DNA of 64,000 bases from Petaurus breviceps papuanus (lineage: Eukaryota > Chordata > Mammalia > Diprotodontia > Petauridae). The stretch's first letter is position 1. Each line of letters starts with the position of its first letter. The translations under genes and the position numbers were made by a program. Shown here piece by piece: positions 21,766-32,374 of the stretch. The DNA lies in the NCBI GenBank assembly GCA_028583685.1, contig JAMXIF010000051.1, positions 51,525,191 to 51,589,190 on the forward strand. The letters are read 5' to 3'. A model generated the notes under the pieces. That model was given only the letters and a program-made list of their open reading frames with translations, was not told the origin of the DNA and made no database searches.

Positions 21766-21885
21766 GTTCATTAATATTAACAACAAATGGGCCTTCCTTG
21801 CCATGGGCAAGGTGATTCAGTGTATAGCATTCTAAATGGGGAACGTATTTCAAGGGAGTCATCTGGTCAAGCTTCCATTTTTCAC

Positions 21886-22136
21886 TGGGGTAGCTAGATG
21901 TCGCACTGGAGAGGGTGCCAGGTCTGAAGTCAGGAAGATTCATCCTCCTGAGCTCAAATCTGCCCTCAGACATTTACTAGCTATGTGACCTTGGGAAAGT
22001 CACTTCACCTTTTTTGTTGAGTTCATTATCTGTAAAATGAGCTGGAGAAGGAAATGGCAAAATCACTCCAGTATCTCTGCCAAGAAAACCCCAAATGGTG
22101 TCATAAAGAGTCAGACATGACTGAAAAAATAGAACA
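21886..22136 (+). repeat. MAR1 CORE-SINE, full length
   Basis: GGGGTAGCTAGATGTCGCAC head, ACTAGCTATGTGACCTTGGG, TGAGCTGGAGAAGGAAATGG, then the RTE/BovB-like tail GTCATAAAGAGTCAGACATG. This tail is diagnostic of the marsupial MAR1 family. Confidence 0.92.
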
Positions 22137-22149
22137 TAAATATGTCAGT

Positions 22150-22270
22150 TCACAAATAAGGCAAATAAAACCTAGAGGCAACCCAGAGAAATGAATTGAC
22201 TTGCTATTAGTCACACAGCTACTGAAACATGGAAAGGGAGCTAAGGTCCAGAGCTCCTGCCTCTAGATAT
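22150..22270 (-). repeat. MIR fragment, antisense
   Basis: ACAAATAAGGCAAATAAAAC, TTAGTCACACAGCTACTGAA and TCCAGAGCTCCTGCCTC. Confidence 0.6.
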
Positions 22271-22384
22271 GATGTTGTTCTATGATGGCATATTATCTTT
22301 CTTCCTATAGACTTTAAGAAGGAAGACTATAGGGAACTATGATTCATCAATGCCCAGAAAATACAAAAATAGCCTGCCTGAAAG

Positions 22385-22510
22385 ATTATAGATCCAAGGC
22401 TGTAAGAAACCTCAGAGATCTTCTAGTACAACCTCCTCATTTGACAGATGAGGAAACTGAGAACAGAAAAATTATGGACTTTGCATAAATTCACATGGGT
22501 AGTAAGAGGA
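22385..22510 (-). repeat. MIR3 SINE, antisense
   Basis: CCTCAGAGATCTTCTAGTAC, ACAGATGAGGAAACTGAG, CACATGGGTAGTAAG. Confidence 0.78.
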
Positions 22511-22596
22511 AGAAGAGAGGTCACTCTGCAAAGCTAGAAGGGGAGAAATGAATTGGGGCCCTCTGAAAGCCAAATAAGAAAAATTAGGATGGCATG

Positions 22597-22722
22597 CAGG
22601 GGTGGGGAACCTGAAGCTGTGAGGCCATGTGTGGCCCTTTGACTGAATATTTGTTCTGTGAAGTTTAGATTTGGTCAAAGGGCTGAACTTGAGGACCTAG
22701 AAGGCCCAAGGCTCCCCCCCTG
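22597..22722. repeat. hAT-type palindromic MITE
   Basis: Ends CAGGGGTGGGGAACC and GGCTCCCCCCCTG are near-perfect terminal inverted repeats. An internal pair GCCCTTTGAC (22634) and GTCAAAGGGC (22674) is perfect. Structure and ends fit a short Charlie-like hAT derivative. Confidence 0.7.
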
Positions 22723-22756
22723 CTAATGGAAAGCATACTTATCTAGATTCTTAGCT

Positions 22757-23010
22757 CTATCAGGTAGCTCTGTGGTACAGTAGAGAGTGTTAGATCTGAA
22801 ATCAAAGATCTGAGTTAATATTCTACATCAGATACTACTATGTGACTCTAAGCAAGTCATGCAACCTCTGCATGCCTCAGTTTCCCCATCTGTAAAATGT
22901 GGAATAATAATAGCTACCTCTCAGGGTTGTTGTGAGGATAAAATGAGATAATATATTTAGAGGAATGTACAGACCTTAAAGTGTTATGTTATGCAATGGT
23001 AGCTATTAAT
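22757..23010 (+). repeat. CORE-SINE (Ther-1/MIR type), full length
   Basis: GGTAGCTCTGTGGTACAGTA head, CCTCAGTTTCCCCATCTGTA, TCAGGGTTGTTGTGAGGATA, ACCTTAAAGTGTTATG tail. Confidence 0.88.
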
Positions 23011-23795
23011 CTCGTTCTACTCTCTTTGGGACTTCCGAATTTCTTAGTTTCCACATATGTAATCAAAAAGGACTGGATTTTATCTCTAAACTTCTTTTCT
23101 GATATTCTATAATCCCCAATCCTGTTGCTGCAAAAACGCAACTCATGCATTTGGGCTAAGAAGGCCATTGACTGAACCTTAATGGACCATGTCCAGGAGC
23201 ATTGTGTAACCCAACAGTTTTGCTGGAATGACTCAGATGGGCACCAAGGACTGAGAGTATCTAGTGGAAAACCCTGTTGTTTGCTCTGGCAGGGATCAGC
23301 TTGCCTTTATTGGTTTTTATAATTAGCATAAGACTGTTGTCTTGGTGGTAGCCAGTGTCACGAATGGTAGCACAACTCCCTGTGCTCCATCTGTATCACT
23401 TAGGCTAGTATTCTATGAATTTGTGTTAAATTGAAGAAAAAAGACTTGAAGGGAAAGAAGAGTGAGAGATGTTCTCAAGTATGTGAAGGGTTATTATGTA
23501 AAGGCATATCTGATAGGCATATCGTGACTACAACAAAATCAATGGAAAACTACCACAAGAAATCTGAATTTGTGCGACTACAATTACGTGGATCAGTGTG
23601 GGGTAAATCCTCCAAGGTTATCACTCCCTGCCCAGATCACCACTCATCAGCCACACCTCCCCCTTGTGGCTTCCAAGGCTGGTTCTGGTGGATGCTGCTA
23701 ATCCAGGCATATAAAGTCTCCAAAGTTGGGAATGGCAGAGAAATGAAAGGAAATGTGATTTTCATGCAGGTATGAAAAAATAATCTCTGTAGGTC
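23011..23795. other. Repeat-poor stretch
   Basis: A 114-codon plus-strand frame at 23431-23775 is Lys/Ser-rich at its start and has no recognisable domain. I see no supporting splice sites or promoter. Probably chance. Confidence 0.45.
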
Positions 23796-23799
23796 AACA

Positions 23800-24060
23800 G
23801 GATTCTAGAGCTAGAAGGAAACTCAGAGGTCATCTAGTCCAGACAGTCATACAGATGAGGAAACTGAGTTTTAAAGAGGCTAAGTGACTTGTCCATGGTC
23901 ATATAGTAGTAAGTGGAAGGGGCAGAATTTAAATCCAGGTATTCTTCATTCCAAAGCTGATCTTCATCTACTCTATCACCTTGGCTCTTACAGATGAGGA
24001 AACTGAGGCTTAGAGAGACTGAGTGATTTCTCCATGGCCACCCAGTCAGAACCAGGATTG
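23800..24060 (-). repeat. Two adjacent MIR/MIR3 copies, antisense
   Basis: 23800-23988 is a full MIR3 (GAGGTCATCTAGTCCAGACA, GATGAGGAAACTGAG). 23989-24060 starts a second ACAGATGAGGAAACTGAGGC, so a second partial SINE abuts it. Confidence 0.8.
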
Positions 24061-24438
24061 CCTTTAATGACTGACATGGTGATGATAGGAAATACAGGCT
24101 TTCAAGGATCCAAGCAGAGTGAATCTGTGCACTAGCAGGGCCCAGGGATTATGCTTGTTCACTCTAAGATCACAACTGAGAATGAAAGGCCTGGACTTTC
24201 ATTATTTATACCATCTTTGCAAATAAGATACTTATCAGCCAGCAGGATATGGGGGGCAGCCATGGGAAGCCTTTGAAAGTGAAACTGCAAGAAAGGAACA
24301 TGATATGAATATCATCCCATGATCACAAAAGCATAGTGGATGTGACTTTTACATTGTCATGGGTGGGCCAAATAGTCTGACATCCAGGGAAACCAGCTGA
24401 GGGCTAGAGGGAATGGGACCAAAAGACTGCACAGAGAG
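24061..24438. other. Stretch with no recognised feature
   Basis: No repeat or open frame of note. Confidence 0.45.
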
Positions 24439-24439
24439 G

Positions 24440-24545
24440 AACAAAGGACACTGGAAAGGTTGGAAGAAGCCAGGTTGGGTAAGGCTTTAAAATGCCCTTT
24501 TTAATATTTTATAGTTGATTCTGAAGGTAATAGGAAGTCTTACTA
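24440..24545 (-). repeat. L2 LINE fragment, antisense
   Basis: AAGCCAGGTTGGGTAAGGCT, TTATAGTTGATTCTGAAGGT and AATAGGAAGTC match a reversed L2 ORF2-end segment. Confidence 0.55.
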
Positions 24546-24659
24546 TTCTTTTTATTCCTACAGACTCAAAGTTGTAAGGTTTACACTTCAAATTCCTGAC
24601 TGCCACCATGCCTGCTTGTAATGTTCTCTTTCTCCTCTATCTCATACTACTGATGATCA

Positions 24660-24935
24660 TAGTAAAATAATATTAAGAAAAGCCAAAATTTATAGAGTGC
24701 TTTAAGGTCTGCAAGCAATTTCTAGACCTTTCTCCTTTGATCCTCAGTTATGAGAGATAGGTACTATTATTGCACCCATTTCACAGCTGAAGAAACTGAG
24801 GCACCCAAAGGGTAAATTACTTTTTTTATGGTCACACAGATATTAAGTGTGTGAAGGAGGATTTAAACTTAAGTCTTACTGACAACAAGCCTGACACTCT
24901 ACCCATTTTGTATCCTTGCTGTCTCCCTCTGCTCC
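24660..24935 (-). repeat. CORE-SINE (Ther-1/MIR type), antisense
   Basis: TTATAGAGTGCTTTAAGGTC, GAGATAGGTACTATTATTGC, GAAGAAACTGAGGC, GGTCACACAGATATTAAG, then a degraded head. Confidence 0.82.
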
Positions 24936-25049
24936 CTTGGGAAATAGCTTGGGTAGTATCTCCTAAAAGGGGCCTTTCTGGATTCTCCAAGTGCTCCTTA
25001 TCCTATAATTTCTGTCTGTCTCTACTGATCTCTAGATATAATTACATCT

Positions 25050-25175
25050 AAATATATATATATATAATCTATGTGCAGATATTGATTTATACATATATAC
25101 ATAGAGACAAAGAAATATAGATCTTTATAATCTATAGACAGATATAGAGTTCTATGTCTATGTCACTAGAATCTA

Positions 25176-25230
<55 letters not shown>

Positions 25231-25260
25231 TTCTATATATAGATATATGCCTACAACTAC
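25050..25260. repeat. AT-rich simple sequence with (ATCT)n
   Basis: TATATA-rich lead-in, then about 14 pure ATCT units at 25171-25228, then TATATAGATATAT. Confidence 0.95.
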
Positions 25261-25282
25261 ATATTCCTTTTATATACTAAAC

Positions 25283-25395
25283 AATAAGCTTCCTGAGGGC
25301 AAAGCCTACATCTTTTTTTTTATCTTTGTACTTCTGCAATGTGTAGACCTGTGCCTGGGATGTAACATATGCCTACTATTTTTGTTGGATTGAAA
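25283..25395 (+). repeat. L2 LINE 3' tail
   Basis: CAATAAGCTTCCTGAGGGCA, TATCTTTGTACTTCTGCAAT, then GCCTGGGATGTAAC. Confidence 0.75.
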
Positions 25396-25570
25396 AGAAG
25401 TACAGATTTTAAAAATCAATTATTTTAAAGCTGTTTGGCAAGGTCATTATTAATGTGTGATATTCACTCAGTTGCATTAATTATTAAAGCCACCCTCAAA
25501 TTGGAGCCACCCTGAAGATGAAACTTGATAAAAATGTTAACATTTGCATTATTTTTCATGGTTCAAGGAG
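25396..25570. promoter_or_regulatory. Candidate conserved non-coding block
   Basis: Repeat-free and AT-rich with TCAATTATTTTAAAG, GCATTAATTATTAAAG and ATTTGCATTATT (octamer-like). Resembles homeodomain/POU-bound elements. No conservation evidence available. Confidence 0.2.
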
Positions 25571-25789
25571 AACTAAAATCCAAGAGCATCCTGAAATTTG
25601 GATGCTTCCATGTTGCTTCCACACATGGCTGGCCCAAGGTTAGGCTGGTGAGCGCCCTCTAGCCTCTATAAGGCAGGGCTATGGGTAACCCATCACAGCA
25701 TACATATATCTACCTAGAAGCATATGAGCATATTACACAGGCCAAGGCATGACCTTCAAGACTGACTTCCATTTTAAATAGAGTAAACC

Positions 25790-26250
25790 TGCCTTTGGCT
25801 GAGTCCAGTCAACTCTGACCATGAGTTCCCACTGGCAGTTATCAAAACCTTTTCTAATCTCCCTTCCCTTCCTCTAGTTCATCCTCCAAGCAGCTGTCAA
25901 ATCTGCACTCTTGTTTTCTCCCCTTGCCCATCTCTAAAGCTTTATTGGTTCCCCATTGACTATAGGATAAAATGGAAACCCCAGAACTTGACATTAAGAA
26001 GCCTTCCCAATCTCATTCCTGCCCACATGTCCAGATTTAGTCCTTTCATTTGGGCACTCCAACCAAAATGACACCAAATTTAGTATTCTGTTTCCTAACT
26101 TTACACCTTTGCTGAGGCCATCCCTCATACCAGAATACTTGTCCTCCTTGCTTCTCTTTCTTAGGATTCCTAGGTTCTGTCAAAGCTCAACTCACCAGCC
26201 ATCTCCCTAAGAAGAACTTTTTTTGATCGCTGACTGGTTTTGGAATGCAC
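25790..26250 (+). repeat. L2 LINE, ORF2 end and 3' UTR
   Basis: TTCATCCTCCAAGCAGCTGT, GGTTCCCCATTGACTATAGG, TAAAATGGAAACCCC, then TCTGTCAAAGCTCAACTCAC and AAGAACTTTTTTTGATCGC in the sense order of the L2 3' region. Confidence 0.7.
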
Positions 26251-26254
26251 ATAC

Positions 26255-26600
26255 TTGTGTATAAAATGGAATTAAATTGGAACCAAGAACATGCATTGCA
26301 TTCTCTTCATACTGATGCAAGCACAAAGGTGGATTACTCTGCTCATTTCATGAAACTGACCGTGGGGTTGCTTTTTTGCCCACCTGGTGTGTGCTAAACT
26401 CTCACCAACATAGAAGGTGCAATTAGCAGAAACATTTTGAGGGAGGGTAGAGTCAGAGAAGGACTCCTTAATCTTTGGGGTGTGTGCATACGTGTGTGTG
26501 TGTTTGTGATGCCTTTGACATTCTGGTGACACCATCTGGACCCTTTCTCAGAATGATATTTTTAAATGTCTCAAATAAGTCACATATGATTACATCTACA
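26255..26600. other. Stretch with no recognised feature
   Basis: An 87-codon minus frame at 26272-26535 is translated partly from a GT-rich patch (26480-26508). No gene. Confidence 0.45.
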
Positions 26601-26616
26601 TAGAAATTCAATTACC

Positions 26617-26767
26617 GGGGTGGCCAGGTAGCACAGCAAGTAAGAGCACCAGTCCCAGAGTCGGGATGACCTGGGATCGAATCCGGGCTCACACACTTAG
26701 CACCCACCCAGAAACACCTGGCTGTGTAACCTTGAGCAAGTTATTTAACCCCAATTGCCTAAAAAAA
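26617..26767 (+). mobile_element. Young tRNA-derived SINE, CAGCAAGTAAGAGCACC subfamily
   Basis: Head GGGGTGGCCAGGTAGCACAG, B box GGGATCGAATCC, insertion-bearing middle CACCCAGAAACACCTGGC, tail CCCCAATTGCC-A(n). Perfect 15-base target duplication AGAAATTCAATTACC at 26602-26616 and 26768-26782. Shares private positions with the copy at 47275 and partly with 28751. Confidence 0.95.
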
Positions 26768-26789
26768 AGAAATTCAATTACCAAAATAC

Positions 26790-27395
26790 TTTTTAAAACA
26801 TTTCCCCAGATTCCAGATTAAGAAACCTTGATTGTGAGGAAAATGTTGAGATTTGTTTGGACAAGAGAGGTCCTCAGGATCTACTTTTCAAGGCATAAAA
26901 CCACACCCTCCCCAAGCTACTGCTCTCTATTAGTTGCCTTAAAGAACATACAGAGAAGCCAATGTCTGATCTCTAGGGGCTTACAGTCTAAAATGAGGTT
27001 AAAAAAAAGCAACAACAGAAAGTTGCATGCATTCGCAATTCAGTCTTTCTTTACCATGTTTGTAGCGAAGGCCACAATTTCAACAGGAACAACATAAGGT
27101 AACAATATCAATAATATCAGGCATTTCTTTTGTCTTTTATATATCTCAAAATATTTTCATTCCTATTTCCTTGGGACATCTCCCATTCACATGTGCTCCC
27201 CTCTCCCTGAAGACTTTCTCTGGTTTCTCTATACTCCAGGAATCCATGCCTGCTCAAAATCATGGTTCATGAGTCTGGAACAAAGTATTCCATTTCCTCT
27301 AGTCAGACAGAGTACATGATTAGAAACTAGAAGGATGTCCAAATGGGTAAAAATGTCAAAGAAACAAATGTAAGCCTGAAATTCCAAATAATTAG
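26790..27395. other. Repeat-poor stretch
   Basis: An 89-codon plus frame (26828-27097) has no domain. No repeat recognised. Confidence 0.45.
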
Positions 27396-27399
27396 AGTT

Positions 27400-27580
27400 A
27401 ACAAACAGTGGGATATTTTGCCTAAGATATTAATGGGTTCCCTATCACTGGAAGCCTTAGAGCAAAAGATTTTGTGACCATTTGTAAACAATGTTATATA
27501 GGGGATTATTGTTCAGGTAGGGGTTGGACTAGATGACCCTGTAGTCCTTTCCAATTGGGAAATTGTCATTTTGTGCCCTT
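27400..27580 (+). repeat. L3/CR1 LINE 3' end
   Basis: GGGTTCCCTATCACTGGAAG, then GGGGTTGGACTAGATGACCC and GTAGTCCTTTCCAATT, the sense 3' terminus of L3/CR1. Confidence 0.8.
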
Positions 27581-27589
27581 ACCTTTAGA

Positions 27590-28085
27590 AAACATGGCAC
27601 AGCTAGAGGCTTTGGTTCTAGGTCTGTCCTTCACTTCAAGAAGTTGTGTGACCCCCGCACCCCTAAATCTCATCCTCATTGCTTACTTTAAACCAGGATC
27701 TAGTCTACTTGAAATGACCTCTTGGTAACAAGTGACTTGTAGGGAGGAAGATATATATATATATATATATTTTTTTTTTACATTAAAATGAGGATAAAAA
27801 GTTTCTATAACGTGAGTATTTTAAAGAAGTATTTGGAGAAACCTAAGCCAGTAATCATAAAAATAAACATTTGGTAAACTTCATGTGCCCACTCTATTTA
27901 GGTATGGGAATCTGAAAATAGAAGAAAACAATTAAGTTAAATAATAATTATTCTGTAAGACAAATGGGAGCTGAGAAAAAAATCACAATGTGCACCCTTC
28001 CTATTATCCTCTTCTGCTGAACACTGAAGGTGCCACAAAACATCCAGAAATAATACTGAGAGGCCCCTGAAGCTCATTTGTTAAT
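27590..28085. other. Stretch with no recognised feature
   Basis: Contains a short (TA)n-T(n) patch at 27751-27780. Otherwise nothing recognised. Confidence 0.45.
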
Positions 28086-28089
28086 CACC

Positions 28090-28258
28090 AGTCTAGAATT
28101 GGAGGAAGACTCAGATGCATTCCAGGCCAAATCCCTCATTTTAAAAGTGAGGAAACTGAGGCCCAAGGAGTTATTGAACTTGCCTAAGGTCATGGAAAGG
28201 TGAGTTTGGAACCTCAGTACTCTAAGCCCAGAGCCAGGGTTCTTCCCAACACACTACA
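28090..28258 (-). repeat. MIR3 SINE, antisense
   Basis: TAGAATTGGAGGAAGACTCA, GTGAGGAAACTGAGGCCCAA, GCCTAAGGTCATGG. Confidence 0.8.
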
Positions 28259-28507
28259 CAAGCAAGTTTGCATGTCCTTCCATTGGGTGGTGCCAGTGGT
28301 TAAAAAGTGATGCTAGCCAGATTATTGTGTGAGTCTCCATCCCCATCTGAGCCAATTACCTTACCTTTGTTGGGTAATCACAAATCGTATCCTTACAACT
28401 GACCATTTGACTCAACAATGTCATTAGTCAAAAGCAGATCGTCTTCCTCTGTGCTGGTCCCACCTCTTCCCAGGCTCCAAAACCTACATGAAATAACACA
28501 TATATAA

Positions 28508-28670
28508 ACATTGGTTGCTGTCCTTCATTCTCAACAAGGACTAAAATGACATTATTATGTTGGGGTCAAGGTAAAGTATGTTCAATTGGCTAATTGGAGG
28601 AATAGGAGCTTGGAAGGCTCCACCACAGGTAGGCACAAATAATCCATATGAAAGTTTGAACTGGAGAAGG
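28508..28670 (-). repeat. RTE-type LINE 3' end, antisense
   Basis: GTTGCTGTCCTTCATTCTCA is the reversed 3' terminus, followed by AAAATGACATTATTATGTTG and CACAAATAATCCATATGAA. Collinear with the minus-strand reading of 6340-7010 once the LTR there is skipped. Confidence 0.65.
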
Positions 28671-28750
28671 CATAGACATTAGTGAACAGAAGAATATAGA
28701 AAGAATGTTCCAGTCTGTCCTCCAAGCAGGATGAATGAAAACTACCATCT

Positions 28751-28903
28751 GGGGCAGCTAGGTGGCACAGTGAGTAAAAGCGCCGGCCCAGGAGTCCGGA
28801 GGATCCTGGATCAGTTCTGGCCTCATATACTTAACACCCACACAAAAATAACTGGCTGTGTAACCTTCGACAAGTTATCCCCAATTGCTTTAAAAAAAAA
28901 AAA
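28751..28903 (+). mobile_element. Young tRNA-derived SINE (WSINE1-like, intermediate form)
   Basis: GGGGCAGCTAGGTGGCACAG head, CACCCACACAAAAATAACTG middle insertion, CCCCAATTGC-T-A(n) tail. CTACCATCT lies directly upstream (28742) and downstream (28905), a 9-base target duplication. Confidence 0.92.
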
Positions 28904-28914
28904 GCTACCATCTC

Positions 28915-30045
28915 TTAGGTACCTTAAAGCACTCCTACCTGAAATTGGCCTGCCCTCCTTCCATAACCCATTCCAATGATGAACTATTCAGGTCCTTTTG
29001 GGAAATGTATTTCTTATATGACTCCACTCTCTACAATTTTCTTTTCCCCCTATAATTTCACCAAGAATTAATGTGAACCAGGAAAATAATTTTAAGCCAT
29101 TTCAAATTGAAAAGAAGGAAACAAAGATCAGGATGGATTTTATTTAGAAAACTATGAATGACTTTCAAAAATCCCAGGTTGTTCTCAGGCACAAAAATTA
29201 ATTAATTTTTTTTAACAGCAATGTTCTTCTGGTAGCCCTATGGCTAAGTATTATGGAAGATTACAAACTCCAGAATTATTAGATACTGTAAGGGCAATGG
29301 AAAGATGTCCATTGAAGAACCATATTACTAAAGTTGACTTGTGCATTAAAAGGGGTATTAAAGAAGTATACATTTAGAAAAGTGCGTGTGTATATATGTG
29401 AGAGGGCATGTATCAATGGGGGTAATAAACTGACATCTTGAAGGTTGCACTGCTGTCCAGAGTGTTCAAAGTCCCAGAGGAAGGTGACTATGGAGGGGAG
29501 GGGGTTATGGACAAATGTGGACAAGAATCATACAGAATGAGCCAGGGTGAAAGGGTTATTCTACTACAGATATTCACATTGAATTTCCCTTCCACAAGGC
29601 CAAGTGAGTGAAATCTGACTACCTGATTTTCTCCTTCATATATCTGCATACTTCTCATTTCTCACACTTTTCCAAGGAATGAGAGAATTCAGATATCTTT
29701 AGAGCAGAAGTATTTTCATTTTCTCTACTCTTATTATTTCAGAGCTGCAATAAATACAGACCATCCAACTTGCCTTAAATCTATTTGCTGCTATAAACTA
29801 ACAAAGAAAGGAATAAATAACTGACTACATGACAGAATGAATAAAAACACCATCACTAGAGTGATTTTGTAGAAGGTCACTATTTTCTATCTATGTAAAT
29901 TGCCTACATCAATGTATGCTTTTTAAAAATTAATATTTTAAGTTCTGTATTAATATATCCTGGAAATAAAAGATAAGGTCAATGACTTTCTTATCATAAA
30001 TATTAGTATTATAAGAGATCTTCTCATAGTCTTCTTGGAAGAGTC
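28915..30045. other. Repeat-poor stretch, 1.1 kb
   Basis: AT-rich with no repeat recognised and no open frame above 81 codons (29279-29524, minus). Could be simply old neutral DNA. Confidence 0.45.
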
Positions 30046-30049
30046 TGGC

Positions 30050-30305
30050 AAAAATTGCAGAATTACAGAGATAGAAGGAACCTCTGAAGCCAGCCAGTCT
30101 AATTTATGCCTTCTTCAACATGCAGCAAGTGATCATCCACTTTTTGCATAAAGAACTCTAGGGAAAAGGAAATTCATTACCTTCCACTCAGGCAGACCAT
30201 TTCAATATTGGTCAACTCTCATTGTTTTATAGTAAATAAGATTACATTGCTTTTGAATACCTTCTAGTTAACACAGTGTTTCCAGGTTGAGTTCCTCTTA
30301 GACCT
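30050..30305 (-). repeat. L3/CR1 LINE 3' end, antisense
   Basis: GCAGAATTACAGAGATAGAA, AAGTGATCATCCACTTTTTG, then TCATTACCTTCCACTCAGGC and AACTCTCATTGTTTTATAG follow reversed L3/CR1. Confidence 0.6.
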
Positions 30306-30815
30306 GTTTTTATTTGTAAACATTGGTTGGTTAATTTCTAAAAAGTAGCAAACAAAAAGAAAGATTATTTAAAAGAATCTATTCGTATACACTAAGATTA
30401 AAGACTAAAAAAAAGTCCCATATACAACAAAACATTTATAGCAGCACTTTTGTCATATTAAAATCTAGTAATGAAATTGAGAAATGCTAAACAAGATCTT
30501 GAATCATAGACTTAGAGGTTAAGATAACAGCACATGTAAAAGTTTGCAAATGACATCTCAAAAGGAAATGACTTTTAAGGGAAACTTACTTTAAAATGAC
30601 TACATATTTACAGTCTAAAAGCAGGAGGAAAAATGTTAATATTTCTAGGACACTGCAAGCTAGAGTACCTAATGATAAAAGCCCAGGTAGAGAATCTCTT
30701 CAGAAGTCCCCACAATTATTAAGAGCCTAATGTCTTATAAAGCCTCATACATAACAAATACTTTGACCCTGTCTTCATGTGAGGTTGGTGAAATCTTCCC
30801 TTCAGGGTTCTAAAG
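30306..30815. other. Repeat-free stretch downstream of a candidate terminal exon
   Basis: If the minus-strand open frame at 30821-31021 is a last exon, this is its 3' UTR. The nearest canonical AATAAA on the minus strand is near 30308 (TTTATT on the plus strand). No other feature. Confidence 0.35.
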
Positions 30816-30820
30816 GTGCC

Positions 30821-31021
30821 CTAAATAGTGGGTGCAATCATGTTCACATCCAAATGCAACATCCCTGCTGAATTGGTCCTTGTCTCAATTGCCAGTGGGT
30901 CAATTTCCACAGTTGCTTTTCCATTTTTGGTACTGGACTGACTGGAAAACTCAGCATGGATTCCTCTCCAAGACTTTGCATAGCACTTTTCAATAAGGTT
31001 GTAGCCTCTAATCACCTTCCT
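30821..31021 (-). CDS. Candidate terminal exon, unknown product
   Basis: Minus-strand open segment of 66 codons ending in TAG at 30821. It lies directly downstream of a strong splice-acceptor-like sequence: the pyrimidine-rich TTTATTCTTTGTTTTTAG ends at 31022. The peptide starts RKVIRGYNLIEKCYAKSW and ends LDVNMIAPTI. Its mixed, non-repetitive composition is more protein-like than other frames in the window. I recognise no domain or family. No repeat overlaps it. The upstream exons would lie at higher coordinates. A chance open frame behind a chance acceptor remains possible. Confidence 0.3.
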   Translation of the reverse strand, partial: RKVIRGYNLIEKCYAKSWRGIHAEFSSQSSTKNGKATVEIDPLAIETRTNSAGMLHLDVNMIAPTI

Positions 31022-31186
31022 CTAAAAACAAAGAATAAACACTAAAGCAAAGAACTGAGATCCATATTCATGCACCTGGTGTTAGCCTTGGATAGGGAGG
31101 GACGGAGATTTCTCCCCTTATAGTTTGTCTCTGTTCTTTCTCTAGAATGCAGGAAGTCAGCTGAAGTGAAAGGATAAAGTCAGTCA

Positions 31187-31396
31187 TTATCTTCTGAGTA
31201 TATCCCCATCTCTCTTTTTGCAGTTGAAGGCAAAGAAACTCCTATTCATTAGGATATTAGTAGACCAGAACCAGTTACAGAATGTCTTCTTCCGTTCCAG
31301 AGTCCACATCAGCCTGTATTCAATTTTAAGGACTAGGCTTAGTAACCACAAGCTCTGTACTTTGTGTTGGCTCAGGACAAGAGAGATCCAGTCCTC
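31187..31396 (-). CDS. Candidate exon, unknown product (weak)
   Basis: Minus-strand open segment of 69 codons plus TAA (31187). The acceptor-like pyrimidine tract TTTGCTGTTCTTTCTGTACAG ends at 31397, and the frame begins EDWISLVLSQHKVQ. The peptide is Trp/Leu-rich with no domain I know. It ends in a stop 166 bases before the segment at 30821, so the two are not simply one message unless an internal donor is used. The chance explanation is more likely here than for 30821-31021. Confidence 0.18.
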   Translation of the reverse strand, partial: EDWISLVLSQHKVQSLWLLSLVLKIEYRLMWTLERKKTFCNWFWSTNILMNRSFFAFNCKKRDGDILRR

Positions 31397-31437
31397 CTGT
31401 ACAGAAAGAACAGCAAAAACAAAACTAATGAAATTCA

Positions 31438-31688
31438 ATTGTTGTTCAGTGATTTTCAGTCATGTCTGACTCTTCATGACCCCATTTTCTTGGGTTTTCA
31501 TGGCAAAGATACTGCAGTGGTTTGCTATTTCCTCCTCCAGATCATTTTACAGATGAGGAACCAAGGCAAACAGAGTTAAGTGACTTGCCTAGGGTCACAA
31601 GGCTAGTAAGTATCTAAGGCCAGATTTGAACTCATGAAGATAGTCTTCCTGATTCCAAGCCAAATACCCTAAGCCACCTAGCTTCTCT
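31438..31688 (-). repeat. MAR1 CORE-SINE, antisense, full length
   Basis: TTGTTCAGTGATTTTCAGTC, ATGTCTGACTCTTCATGACC, TTTTACAGATGAGGAACCAA, GGGTCACAAGGCTAGTAAG, CCTAAGCCACCTAGC: a reversed MAR1 with its RTE-like tail first. Confidence 0.92.
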
Positions 31689-31689
31689 G

Positions 31690-32040
31690 TGAAACTGAGT
31701 GCTTTGGCATTATAATGAGCAAGCTTGGTCTCAAAGAAGGGATGTGAGAAGGCATATCTGCTTCTTTGCAGAGGTGGAAGACTATGGGTATGGTACACTG
31801 AATATATTTTCAGACATTTTCAATATTTTGGTAAGTTTTGCTGAATTGATTTCCTCTTCCCTTTTTATTCTCTGTTATAAGGCATTGGTCTCTGGGATGA
31901 GTTGGAGGAAGAGATAAATCAGGAAATGCAGGCAATGTAAAAAAAAAAAAGCCAACTAAAAAAAAACTTTAAAAATCAGTCCTCTTAACTAAATCAAACA
32001 TACTTTTCCTCCTATAAAGTAGGGGAGGAGAGAATAGCAC
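31690..32040. other. Stretch with no recognised feature
   Basis: A-rich patch at 31939-31970. Open frames of 67-72 codons overlap the MAR1 edge. No gene. Confidence 0.45.
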
Positions 32041-32044
32041 AATG

Positions 32045-32232
32045 CCAAAAAAAATGCTAGATTTTCAGTAAAAAACTTGGGTTGAAATATAGACACTTAA
32101 TATCTGTATGATCTCGAACTAGTCATTTCCACTCTCTGGAGCTTCAGTGTCTTTATCTGTAACATGAGGAGCAGGACTAAATGGAGCAGAGATTCCACTG
32201 GGGTTTGAATTTATGATACTGTGATTCTGTCA
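32045..32232 (+). repeat. MIR3 SINE
   Basis: AATGCTAGATTTTCAGTAAA, CTAGTCATTTCCACTCTCTG, TCTTTATCTGTAACATGAGG and ATGATACTGTGATTCTG. Confidence 0.75.
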
Positions 32233-32374
32233 TCTTTGCATAATGAATTTGTTAAGGCTTTTCTTCAGAGGGGTTGTGCAAAACCCAGGGTTGGCCCAAG
32301 TGTGTTGATCATATAGGAAACACTAATATTCTCAGCAAATGTAGCACCTGGAGTTGGCTCCAGATATGACCTTA

